64,000 nucleotides of DNA from Bacillus sp. RO3 (GTDB lineage: Bacteria; Bacillota; Bacilli; Bacillales; Bacillaceae_B): contig NZ_JAAXCV010000034.1 of assembly GCF_012911895.1 (NCBI RefSeq), positions 434,001 through 498,000 of the forward strand, read 5' to 3'. The translations under genes were made by a program, and so were the position numbers. Position 1 is the stretch's first letter; each line of letters begins with the position of its first letter. Below the pieces are notes generated by a model. The model saw only the letters and a list, made by a program, of their open reading frames with translations. It did not search any database and had not been told where the DNA came from. Below are positions 53,833-61,950 of the stretch, piece after piece.

Positions 53833-55007
53833 GTGCGACTCCATTTTGTTACGACTCCTTGTTCTTCTTCTAAATCCAGTTTAAAGATGAGGGCTCGGCG
53901 TTTTCCGATTTTCTCCAATATCGCTTCCTCACTCGATCCCAATGCACCTGCGACAATACAGACGGAAGGTACCAGGCGCTGAAGATACATATGCTGAAGG
54001 ACGAGGTCAAAGGGCATAGTGAATTCATCAGTAGACAAGGTGGCTAAAAACTCCAACCCTCTTTGCCGGTGCTTCCGTCCGGAACCCGGCGGAAGATAAA
54101 TATAAGGCGTAGGTCCGCTTGTTCTTACATTTAAAGCTAGGGAGAATGAGATATTTTGTTCCTCGGCCAGCTGCATAAGGAAAGCTGTATGCTTGATGAT
54201 GTCCTCCAAATGGTTTGTGATGGCATAACGATCGGATAGATTGATGGCGATCATCCACTCTTTTTGAGTCGCTGGTGCGAAGACTTTCGTTTGCAAGTCG
54301 CCTGTCCTTGCAGTTGCCTTCCAGTGAAGATCCTGAAACCGGTCCCCTTGCACGTATTCCCTCGTTCCCACAGGATGGAACACATCAAAAAACAAAGAAT
54401 GGGGAGTAGCCACATCACCTTGTCTTAACGTGAGCTTATGTTCTGCCATTCTCACAGACGATGAAGACGGAAATACCATAACCGTGGTGGGAACTGAATC
54501 AAGTAAATCCAGTAAAACCTTACCGCTTCCGAACAAGTGGGGAATCTCCAGCTGCAAATGAGTAATGCGGCACAATCCTCTTCTTTTTCCTTTGATCGGC
54601 AAGGAAACACATCCCTTTTCATTCTTCCGGATGGAGAACGGGATGGCCACTTCTATCTCGTTTTCAATACCCGTTGAATAGGGATGTGCTGTTGGCTCGA
54701 CAATGTCTTTAAATGACAGCTTCAAGGTCGCGCCCCAAATGGGAAATCCCATGTTTTCGAGATGGAACACCCATTTATCTTCTTCACCACAATGAAGCCT
54801 TAATCTTTTTTGGGTTTTCTCAAGCATAACACCCTCCCCAACCTTCAACAGATACCATTGATGAAGACGGAAATAAACGGCGAGCAACAGGAAAACCCCC
54901 ACCCCTACATAAGACTGTACGTAGAAACATGCTGCCACTAAGATGACCAGGATCACTAAACTGATGGATATATAAGGGTCTTCAACTACTTCACGCTTCC
55001 AGTTCAC
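53814..55007 (-). CDS. DUF58-family protein
   Basis: 397 residues. Two N-terminal membrane helices (about 13-30 and 32-50), then an extended strand-rich part, then the DUF58 core with its marker REYVQGDRFQDLHWKATART (about 212-231), a VWA-like fold in which the following IAINLSD forms part of the metal site. Associated with MoxR ATPases. Overlaps moxR by 4 bases. Confidence 0.88.
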   Translation of the reverse strand: MNWKREVVEDPYISISLVILVILVAACFYVQSYVGVGVFLLLAVYFRLHQWYLLKVGEGVMLEKTQKRLRLHCGEEDKWVFHLENMGFPIWGATLKLSFKDIVEPTAHPYSTGIENEIEVAIPFSIRKNEKGCVSLPIKGKRRGLCRITHLQLEIPHLFGSGKVLLDLLDSVPTTVMVFPSSSSVRMAEHKLTLRQGDVATPHSLFFDVFHPVGTREYVQGDRFQDLHWKATARTGDLQTKVFAPATQKEWMIAINLSDRYAITNHLEDIIKHTAFLMQLAEEQNISFSLALNVRTSGPTPYIYLPPGSGRKHRQRGLEFLATLSTDEFTMPFDLVLQHMYLQRLVPSVCIVAGALGSSEEAILEKIGKRRALIFKLDLEEEQGVVTKWSRTWKISS

Positions 55008-55942
55008 TTCGTCTGCCCCGCTTCAACTGGCAGCATAACCATCTCTATGACTCTGTCCATCACTTCCTCCGGTGTTTTGGTCAAGGAGGCCTCTACGGTT
55101 AATTGCACTCTGTGTTGAAGAACAAAGGAAGCTACGGCCACAACGTCCTGAGGATTTACGAAGTTCCTTCCCGAGATAAAAGCCTGTGCCTGGGACGCTT
55201 TCAAGAGAGCTAAACTTGCACGTGGACTCGCTCCAACTTCAACCCATTCATGACTTCTTGTCTCCCTTGTAATTTGAAGAATATACGTCTGGATATCCTC
55301 AGATATGTATACCTCCTTCACTTGACTTGAGAGAGATTGAATATCACTCAAACTCATTACCTTTTCTACTGTCTGTAGATGCCCGGTCTTAAAGCGGTTA
55401 AGGATACTCCGCTCTTCTTCAAACGTTGGATATGTAAAGGGGATCTTTAACAGAAACCGATCCAGCTGAGCCGCTGGCAGGGGGAATGTCCCCTGCTGTG
55501 ATTCGATGGGGTTCTGTGTAGCCACTACAATGAAAGGGGGCTCTAAACCTACCGTTTCGCCATCTATCGTAATTTGTCTCTCTTCCATTACTTCCAGTAA
55601 ACTTGCCTGGGTTCTCGGGGTGGCTCTGTTAATTTCATCTGCCAACAGCACGTTGGTTACTACAGGACCCGTTCTTAATTCAAACTCCTGTGTCTTCGGA
55701 TTGAAGAACTGAATACCTGTTACATCACTCGGCAGTACATCTGGTGTGAATTGTATCCGCTTAAAGTCTCCTTCGATACATTGTGCGAAGGTTTTAGCCA
55801 ACAATGTTTTACCTGTTCCCGGGACGCTCTCAAGCAAGACATGTCCTTCCTGAAGCAGGGCAATCAAAAGCAGATCGATTTCTTTCTCCCTGCCAATCAG
55901 TACTTTGCTCATTTCTTTTTTTAATTCTTTTATGGATAACAT
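55004..55942 (-). CDS. MoxR-family AAA+ ATPase
   Basis: 312 residues. Walker A ESVPGTGKTLLA (about 38-49), Walker B VLLADEINRATPRTQ, sensor 1 VATQNPIE, arginine finger region LDRFLLK. A chaperone-like ATPase that acts on VWA/DUF58 proteins in other bacteria. First gene of a three-gene overlapping operon; no promoter assigned. Confidence 0.9.
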   Translation of the reverse strand: MLSIKELKKEMSKVLIGREKEIDLLLIALLQEGHVLLESVPGTGKTLLAKTFAQCIEGDFKRIQFTPDVLPSDVTGIQFFNPKTQEFELRTGPVVTNVLLADEINRATPRTQASLLEVMEERQITIDGETVGLEPPFIVVATQNPIESQQGTFPLPAAQLDRFLLKIPFTYPTFEEERSILNRFKTGHLQTVEKVMSLSDIQSLSSQVKEVYISEDIQTYILQITRETRSHEWVEVGASPRASLALLKASQAQAFISGRNFVNPQDVVAVASFVLQHRVQLTVEASLTKTPEEVMDRVIEMVMLPVEAGQTK

Positions 55943-56084
55943 TCTCGTTCCTCCTACTAATGTGCTTCATAAAATGAAGGGATAACTATTTGAAAATTGC
56001 ATAAATAATTACACGTATCATCATAACACAATCGACATTGTTAAAATATCCCTTTTTCAACATTGTAGACTCTTTTCATACACA

Positions 56085-56232
56085 TTGTGGCAATTCAGAA
56101 GAAGAAAGTAGAAGTTGATTTCCCATGCAGGGGGCTCCGCTTTCAGTGAACCAGCTTCGGGCATTTGCCTTGTGGGTTCTCATCTGTCCAGTTATTCCCG
56201 CTGGAGTCTCGTCCTGCACTCCAATCAACCGT
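56085..56232. repeat. dispersed intergenic repeat, full-length copy C
   Basis: Begins CATTGTGGCAATTCAGAAG, then GAAAGTAGAAGTTGATTTCC, and ends in CCAATCAACC, giving inverted GTTGATT/AATCAAC ends about 125 bases apart. On the minus strand it reads GAGACTCCAGCGGGAATAAC..., the type of dispersed repeat seen in many Bacillaceae genomes. No protein is encoded. Confidence 0.65.
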
Positions 56233-56271
56233 TGGAAAGAACTAAAATCCAGATGTACATTTATACAACAA

Positions 56272-56318
56272 AACACCCGGACTCATTACCTTTTTGAAAG
56301 GTAATGAGTCCGGGTGTT
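56272..56318. terminator. 22-bp perfect stem terminator of the SDR gene
   Basis: AACACCCGGACTCATTACCTTT and its exact complement around TTG, 40 bases after the stop at 56359. Very strong stem; short T flanks. Confidence 0.8.
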
Positions 56319-56358
56319 ATTAAACTAGTATACGTTTGTCCAAAACGTAATATCCCCA

Positions 56359-57096
56359 TCAATGTTCATAGATCATCTTACGGGTCATACCACCATCAAT
56401 CACTAAGTTTTCACCGGTAATAAAATCATTTTCAGGGTGAGCAAGGAATAAACATGCCCTTGCAATGTCGCCTGGTTTTCCAACTCTGCCTGAGGGGTGC
56501 TGATCATGGTCTTTGACCCTTAATGACTCATAATCTTCGGTCTGAATCCAACCGGGGCTAATCGAATTCACCCGGATTCCCACGTCACCAAGAGTGATTG
56601 CCATGGAATGTGTGAGACTCAGGACCCCCCCTTTTGAAGCTGAATAAGCTTCTGTATCCGGTTCAGACATTGAAGCTCTGGTGGAAGCCATATTGATGAT
56701 ACATCCCCCACTGTTCCTCATTAGTGCAGCCGCTTCTCTGCTGCAGTAGAAAACACTGCTTAAGTTAGAGGACAGAATAGTGTTCCAGTCTTCTGGATCC
56801 ATCTCCCAAAAAGACAAGAATTTCGATACACCTGCATTATTAATAAGGACATCCAGTTCACCATGTTGTTTCTTGATCAGAGAGAAAGTGTCCTTCACTT
56901 GACGGTAACATCCCACATCTACTTTGTGAAAGCGGGTTGTGAAACCTTCAGCATTGAGCATCTGAGAAAGTTCCACCCCTTTTTCACCATCCAGATCCAT
57001 AAATTCCACAATCGCTCCTTGTTTCGCGAATTCTTCAACGATGGTCTTTCCAATTCCATTTGCTCCACCTGTGATACAGACAATTTTGTCTTTCAT
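56359..57096 (-). CDS. short-chain dehydrogenase/reductase
   Basis: 245 residues from MKDKIVCITGGANGIGK. Cofactor motif TGGANGIG at 9-16, an acidic MDLDGEKG after strand 2 suggests NAD preference, NNAGVSK near 84, catalytic YSASKGG near 147 with Ser in MASTRAS. Classical SDR; substrate unknown. The start is the ATG after GGGAGATGAAAAG; ATGs upstream (57111, 57123) are less well placed. Confidence 0.85.
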   Translation of the reverse strand: MKDKIVCITGGANGIGKTIVEEFAKQGAIVEFMDLDGEKGVELSQMLNAEGFTTRFHKVDVGCYRQVKDTFSLIKKQHGELDVLINNAGVSKFLSFWEMDPEDWNTILSSNLSSVFYCSREAAALMRNSGGCIINMASTRASMSEPDTEAYSASKGGVLSLTHSMAITLGDVGIRVNSISPGWIQTEDYESLRVKDHDQHPSGRVGKPGDIARACLFLAHPENDFITGENLVIDGGMTRKMIYEH

Positions 57097-57234
57097 CTTT
57101 TCATCTCCCATGGTCGTTTTCAATCACCAGCTACTGTACTTACTTCCTTAAAATAATACCCTTATTTACTTCGACTCAATCCAGAAAAGGATCAACCCGG
57201 GAGTGTTGAGACATTCCAAGATTAATCCTCTTAT

Positions 57235-57420
57235 TTACTGTATTATTTTTTTGTCCAATGGTTTTGTTTTGCTAATCTCATTGAGTTGTTGAACATTGAT
57301 CAATGCATCCAGCTCTTCACTAAGTTGAAGGGTTGCTGGACTGCTGAGTCCAAAACGGACACCTGACTGTATCATTTTCCATCTTACCATTTCAATTCGA
57401 TCTGTCTTGATCCCCTTCAT
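57235..57420 (-). CDS. Spo0E-like aspartyl-phosphate phosphatase
   Basis: About 61 residues. The Spo0E-family motif appears as SEELDALI (usually SQELD), preceded by MVRWKMIQSGVRFGLSSPATL: a helix-turn-helix hairpin in known members that dephosphorylates Spo0A-P and delays sporulation. The Q-to-E change in the signature is unusual; the Asp that acts on the phosphate is present. GAGGTG lies 6 bases upstream. The 57430-57670 stretch downstream holds no gene I can support. Confidence 0.78.
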   Translation of the reverse strand: MKGIKTDRIEMVRWKMIQSGVRFGLSSPATLQLSEELDALINVQQLNEISKTKPLDKKIIQ

Positions 57421-57673
57421 CAACAACACCTCTTTTTTCTTTACTCTATTTTACTATTAATTCCACATAGAGAAAAGTAAAAACAGGCGGAAGACTCATA
57501 GGTTTACCTCGATTTAGACTTTTGAAGAGGCGATGCTTTAAAATGGCAAGAACCTTCCATTAACAACGGGGAATAGGCCTGATGTCCACTTGCTTCTAAA
57601 TAGATCCCTTCTTCATTGTAACTCTATTTCTAAAATACGCATATGCTTCATATATTGAATATGAACAACAAAA

Positions 57674-57696
57674 AGGCGGGGGATATCTCCCCCGCT
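57674..57696 (-). terminator. terminator of the 64-residue gene
   Basis: GGCGGGGGA-TA-TCTCCCCCGC stem, followed by TTTTTG on the minus strand; 5 bases after the stop. Confidence 0.8.
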
Positions 57697-57700
57697 CCTT

Positions 57701-57895
57701 CTAACTTCTGGGCGAATCCAGATAATGATAAAGAATATTGCCTCCATGCTCTGCCACACCACGGAACTGTTTGAAATCTTCCTGCTTCACAAGCACAGAT
57801 CGAAAGACCAGAAAATCTTCTTTCATCACTCTTATTTCTTCTATTTCTTTCGTGCGCAATAATTGTAGCTTTTCAAGAATTTCTGCTTCACTCAT
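57701..57895 (-). CDS. conserved small protein, unknown
   Basis: 64 residues, beginning MSEAEILEKLQLLRTKEIEE. An N-terminal charged helix is followed by EDFLVFRSVLVKQEDFKQFR, with one Gly-rich turn (EHGGNILYHY). Cytoplasmic by composition. GGAGGTTAGGAT lies upstream. It diverges from ykvS. No family recognised. Confidence 0.65.
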   Translation of the reverse strand: MSEAEILEKLQLLRTKEIEEIRVMKEDFLVFRSVLVKQEDFKQFRGVAEHGGNILYHYLDSPRS

Positions 57896-58063
57896 ATCCT
57901 AACCTCCATCCTCCATGTTTCTATTGTAGTGATAAATGGATGAAAACCTCAAGGATAAATTCCCCTTGAATTGTGAGAAAACTCTTTACCTTTTAATAAG
58001 TTTACGTCAAAATATGAGTAATTGTTGTGTTTGTTGAATTTTGGCAAAAAGGAGAGACCTCTG

Positions 58064-58243
58064 ATGAAAAAGGCAGAAATCGGAAACATCATTGAATTTA
58101 GAGATGGTTTAAGAGGAATTGTAGAAAAGGTAAATGAGAATTCGGTAATCGTAGATTTGACGTATATGAAAAATTATCGAGATCTGGAGCTGGAAGAAAA
58201 GACGGTTGTGAACCATAAAAACTATAAAATAGTTGAAGCATAG
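58064..58243 (+). CDS. ykvS: YkvS family (DUF2187) protein
   Basis: 59 residues from MKKAEIGNIIEFRDGLRGIV, a compact SH3-like beta barrel: KVNENSVIVDLTYMKNY, ending EEKTVVNHKNYKIVEA. Matches the YkvS/DUF2187 family; function unknown. AAAGGAGAG lies upstream; an in-frame start 14 codons earlier has no ribosome site. Confidence 0.85.
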   Translation: MKKAEIGNIIEFRDGLRGIVEKVNENSVIVDLTYMKNYRDLELEEKTVVNHKNYKIVEA

Positions 58244-58254
58244 GAAAAAAACTA

Positions 58255-58285
58255 GAAAAGGTGGAGGACCCTTCTCCTCCTTTTT
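58255..58285 (+). terminator. terminator of ykvS
   Basis: AAGGTGGAGGA and TCCTCC(TT) stem with a 6-base loop and TTTTT; 12 bases after the stop. Confidence 0.65.
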
Positions 58286-58370
58286 CTTTTGGACTTACAT
58301 AAAAACAGGTTTACAGATATGCTCTAAAGGATACTCTTATAGCATACTTATCGTAAGGTGGATCATTCTC

Positions 58371-59756
58371 ATGAATATCAATATTCATATCGTTAACAAA
58401 GCGAGAAAAAGTTTCTGGTTTGTACCCTTTTTATTTTCTCTTCTCTCATTATTTCTTGCACTTTTGACCTTCTATTTTGATTGGTGGTTAAGTCAGCACA
58501 ATTATCCGCTATTCCCAAAGGTGCTGTTTTCCAATTTCGATTTATCTATGACCATTATCAGTACAATCGCATCCTCAATCATGACTATGACCACGATTAC
58601 CTTTTCAACCATCATGGTCGTCCTGACTACTTTTTTATCTCAGTATTCACCAAGGACCCTTCAAAATTTTATTAATGACCGCCCTACCCAACGGGTACTC
58701 GCCATCTTTGTATCGGGTGTAGTGTACTGTATTACACTACTGGTCCTTCTTAAGGACGAATCAGGTCAGGAGTTATATATCTCATCGGCATTTGCCGGTA
58801 TCGTGGCAATCATCTGTTTATTTGTATTCGTTTATTTTGTTCATCACGTATCCAATTGGGTGAAAGTCAGTAACTTAATACATAACATAACCATCAAAAC
58901 AAATAAAAAAATTGATCAAAGTTACTTGTATCGAAAAAATGCCGTAAAAGAGGATACTCCATCTCTTCATGATTCACTTTTCGAGGAGGTCAATCCATTT
59001 AACGTGTATAGTGAGCAATCCGGATATTTGCAGCAGATCGATATCGAAGGAATGCTCAAAAAAGCCTTTAAGGATAGAGTAACTATACGAATGGTGAAAA
59101 CACCGGGTGAATACTTGCTTGAAGGAACGCTTGTCATGACAGTCTGGACGGAGAATGAAGAGACTGCTGCTAAGGATTATTTGGGTTTCCTTGTGCTTGG
59201 GCCAGACAAGGAACCTATGGAAGATATTGAGCTGGGAATCCGTAAACTGGTTGAGATTGCATTAAGGGCCATTTCCCCCGCCATCAATGACCCGAATACT
59301 GCTAAAAACTGTATCGAAGAAATCGGGATCATCCTGTCCAAGCTGGCTAAACATAAGCTTCCAAGCTCTTATCTTTCAGATGAAGAAAACAACGTTCGGA
59401 TCATATTGGAACAGCCGACATTTGTTGATTATTTATACAGGAGCTTTTACCAGCTAAGGCATTACGGAAGGCATGACATCTCAATCATTTCTGAAATCTT
59501 GCGGTCACTAAGAATGATCGGGGAAAACAACATGGATGAAACGAAACAGATGGTGTGGACATTTAAAGATTATATCTTGGAAGGCATCGACTACGACAGC
59601 CTTCAAAATCTAGATATGCAGTACCTTATGAGGCATCTGGATGAACTGGCAGCAGCTTGTGGTCAAGGTGAATGGGATAAAGATGAAGTGCGAAACAAAT
59701 ATTTTCCAGATGAATACAAAACAAGTGATTCATATAGCCAAAAGGGTAGACAATAA
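58371..59756 (+). CDS. DUF2254 membrane protein
   Basis: 461 residues. Four transmembrane helices (about 15-35, 55-82, 102-125, 135-160), then a long cytoplasmic region marked ISPAINDPNTAKNC (about 303) and a helical C-terminus. The SIMTMTTITFSTIMVVLTTFLS segment and the ISPAxNDPxTA motif define the family; function unknown. Start at the ATG 9 bases after AAGGTGG; the open frame continues 46 codons upstream into the ykvS terminator and is not used. Confidence 0.85.
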   Translation: MNINIHIVNKARKSFWFVPFLFSLLSLFLALLTFYFDWWLSQHNYPLFPKVLFSNFDLSMTIISTIASSIMTMTTITFSTIMVVLTTFLSQYSPRTLQNFINDRPTQRVLAIFVSGVVYCITLLVLLKDESGQELYISSAFAGIVAIICLFVFVYFVHHVSNWVKVSNLIHNITIKTNKKIDQSYLYRKNAVKEDTPSLHDSLFEEVNPFNVYSEQSGYLQQIDIEGMLKKAFKDRVTIRMVKTPGEYLLEGTLVMTVWTENEETAAKDYLGFLVLGPDKEPMEDIELGIRKLVEIALRAISPAINDPNTAKNCIEEIGIILSKLAKHKLPSSYLSDEENNVRIILEQPTFVDYLYRSFYQLRHYGRHDISIISEILRSLRMIGENNMDETKQMVWTFKDYILEGIDYDSLQNLDMQYLMRHLDELAAACGQGEWDKDEVRNKYFPDEYKTSDSYSQKGRQ

Positions 59757-59787
59757 CGTTCAATTGACACATTCCCTGACTTTATAA

Positions 59788-59839
59788 AAACACGCAAAAA
59801 TGTGTGCCTAATCATTGATTATGGCACTTTTGTGTTTTT
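59788..59839. terminator. bidirectional terminator after the DUF2254 gene
   Basis: AACACGCAAAAATGTGTGCC pairs with GGCACTTTTGTGTT with small bulges around a 17-base loop, ending in T runs; the convergent gene stops at 59867. Confidence 0.65.
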
Positions 59840-59866
59840 AAAAGAACAAAGAAAGAAATGATGCAT

Positions 59867-60334
59867 TCATGAGTCAGCCTGTTGAAGTTTAAACATTTTT
59901 TCATAAAAAAGTTGAAAAGCATACATGGATACCGTTTTAATCAAAAAGATAAGTGATAATTGAGGCTTTGTCAGTCTTACAAGGGATACATAACCGATTT
60001 TTTTAAACCAATTCAGTAAGACATATACAAAAAGATTATCCACTATTAGATTTGTCAGCAGATAAAGCTTAAAATTCTCAAATGTGTATTTCAATATCCA
60101 GATCGATCCAACAAAAAATGGTCCTACAATCAGAGGTAATTCACCTAAGAAATTTCGCTTGATGTTGTAATGGAACCACCACCATATTTTCTTTTCTGCA
60201 AGCATTCCTTCTGTAATAAGAAATACTGTCATGAATAAAGCACCTGGAATATACCTTTTGACTGTTTTTGGTTTGAGGAAAACCATTGAGATCCATGAAA
60301 GAAGAGTCATAAGGAAAATAATATTTCTGTTCAT
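59867..60334 (-). CDS. polytopic membrane protein, unknown
   Basis: 155 residues with four or five hydrophobic segments (about 5-20, 30-45, 66-85, 90-110, 123-140), joined by short basic loops (FLKPKTVKRY, WFHYNIKRNF). No motif recognised. Terminator upstream of its stop is shared with the DUF2254 gene. No strong ribosome site; AAAAAGGGTGG lies about 9 bases before the ATG. Confidence 0.65.
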   Translation of the reverse strand: MNRNIIFLMTLLSWISMVFLKPKTVKRYIPGALFMTVFLITEGMLAEKKIWWWFHYNIKRNFLGELPLIVGPFFVGSIWILKYTFENFKLYLLTNLIVDNLFVYVLLNWFKKIGYVSLVRLTKPQLSLIFLIKTVSMYAFQLFYEKMFKLQQADS

Positions 60335-60484
60335 TCGCTAAACCACCCTTTTTGTGACTCTTTTTATTTTGCTATACAAAATAAAATCAATACATCGAAA
60401 ATGAATTCCTGAAAGAAGATTGTTCATGTAATGATTTATTCTCATTCAGTATAGCGGTCGTCTTGTTAAAGAGCATACGAAAAT

Positions 60485-60508
60485 GGTCAGAGGATTGATC
60501 CCCTGACC
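60485..60508. terminator. weak terminator-like hairpin
   Basis: GGTCAG and CTGACC with an inner GG/CC pair, T-rich right flank. It could end the small gene at 60580-60696. Confidence 0.4.
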
Positions 60509-60579
60509 TTTCGTGTATCTGGGTTTTTATACCACTTCATGTAAATAACAGGCATTATTTAATAGTTAAACGCTCTACA

Positions 60580-60696
60580 TTATTTTTCCTTATTCCCATT
60601 AGCAAGCTCTTTGAATGAAGAAACTTTCCCATGAGGATGCTGTTCCTGCTTTCTTACGTTCCATTGACGTTCTTTTTCATGTTTTGATTTTGTCAC
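60580..60696 (-). CDS. 38-residue small protein (DUF6254-like)
   Basis: GTG at 60694-60696 follows AAAAGGAGTGGTGAAC, with the GGAG eight bases away. The product begins MTKSKHEKERQWNVRKQEQH, then PHGKVSSFKELANGNKEK. The WNVRKQEQxPHGKVxSFxEL pattern is that of a family of tiny Bacillus proteins (I recall it as DUF6254); function unknown. Too short for default gene finders. An in-frame GTG two codons earlier is closer to the ribosome site than usual. Confidence 0.72.
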   Translation of the reverse strand: MTKSKHEKERQWNVRKQEQHPHGKVSSFKELANGNKEK

Positions 60697-60768
60697 GTTC
60701 ACCACTCCTTTTTCATTAGTCCTTAATAACATGAGCAGGAGTTCCTCTTTTTACTCCCTCTTATATGA

Positions 60769-61800
60769 TTATTTACTTGGTTTCATCCAGAGGAGAACGA
60801 TGAATAATAAGCTCATATAGCCAAAGAGCGGATATAGATATGACAAAAGTTTGCTGTATTGAAAGAAGCTTAAGGAGTAAATAACAAGGAAGATCCCTGT
60901 AAAAGTCATTAACGATGTGCCTTTCCAGTAGTTCGATAATTGCTTCTCCAGACCAAATACCCCACCTATCACAGAAGTGAATATTTCCCCATAAATGATG
61001 ATGATATAAATAAAATAAAAACCTGAAACAAATGATTTCATCACCACAGCCATCGGAATCTGATAATGTGTCACATCCGGTATCATGACCAACGTAATAT
61101 GGCTGGAAATCAGAATCATCGTAAGGAAAAACCCTCCCAGGTACCCACCTATTTTTATGGTTTCCCTATCCTTCACTTCACCGGCTACAGGTACGAGGAC
61201 AGCCTGTGCCATGGCGAGGTTAAAGGCCACGTATGAAAAAGGGGCAACAACGGATTTCCATCCATCTTCAGAATGGGGAATCATTAGAAAAGCATCGGAA
61301 AACCCTGCGTTTTGAACAGAATATACCATCAAGAAAAGATTAAATATAATCATGAGAGGAACCACGAACGTATTCACAGCAAAAAGCCCTTTGATTCCCA
61401 CCATCATCGTGATAAAACCAAGTCCGATTGTAAGGAATATCCCCAGTTGTTTAGGGAGCAATAGCTGTTCTTGAAATACAGCCCCCGCTCCTGAAAGCAT
61501 GACAGCGGAAACCCCTATCAGCATAATCATCATGACGATGTTCATAAATTTAGAAAACCATTTTCCGAATAGATATTCGTTAAACTCTTCAAATGACTTT
61601 GCTTTAATATCATGGGATTTCAGCATTATCTTCGTCCCCATTGTAATAAATAAGTAACCGCTTACTAATATGGCGATAAATCCGACAAAGCCGAACCTGG
61701 TAAAGAACTCTACAATTTCCCTCCCGGTGGCAAATCCGGCTCCAATTACAGTACCCACATACACTGCAGCAATTTGAAACGATCCTGATAACTTTTTCAT
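60769..61800 (-). CDS. ykvI: YkvI-type APC-fold membrane protein
   Basis: 343 residues, about ten transmembrane segments. The N-terminus GSFQIAAVYVGTVIGAGFATGREIVEFF has the unwound GAGFATG helix of LeuT/APC-fold transporters. B. subtilis YkvI is the same length and function is not established; a nutrient or amino acid transporter is plausible. The gene stands alone. Confidence 0.85.
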   Translation of the reverse strand: MKKLSGSFQIAAVYVGTVIGAGFATGREIVEFFTRFGFVGFIAILVSGYLFITMGTKIMLKSHDIKAKSFEEFNEYLFGKWFSKFMNIVMMIMLIGVSAVMLSGAGAVFQEQLLLPKQLGIFLTIGLGFITMMVGIKGLFAVNTFVVPLMIIFNLFLMVYSVQNAGFSDAFLMIPHSEDGWKSVVAPFSYVAFNLAMAQAVLVPVAGEVKDRETIKIGGYLGGFFLTMILISSHITLVMIPDVTHYQIPMAVVMKSFVSGFYFIYIIIIYGEIFTSVIGGVFGLEKQLSNYWKGTSLMTFTGIFLVIYSLSFFQYSKLLSYLYPLFGYMSLLFIVLLWMKPSK

Positions 61801-61911
61801 CCCATCACCTCTGACAGCCTTCTACTTCACCTTATGTACAAGCAGAGTAAATCAGAAGCAAAAGTCAATAATTCTTTAGGATGCAAACAGTATTGTACAT
61901 ACTCTTACAAA

Positions 61912-61940
61912 AAAAAAGCAGCCGCAGAAATTACGGCTGC
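61912..61940 (-). terminator. terminator of the M3 peptidase gene
   Basis: GCAGCCG and CGGCTGC around a 9-base loop, followed on the minus strand by nine T; 11 bases after the stop. Confidence 0.85.
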
Positions 61941-61950
61941 CCCATTCATT

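Noticed and set aside
56076-56297. Open frames on both strands within repeat copy C
   Set aside because: They are by-products of the GC-richer repeat; no start signals and no family similarity.
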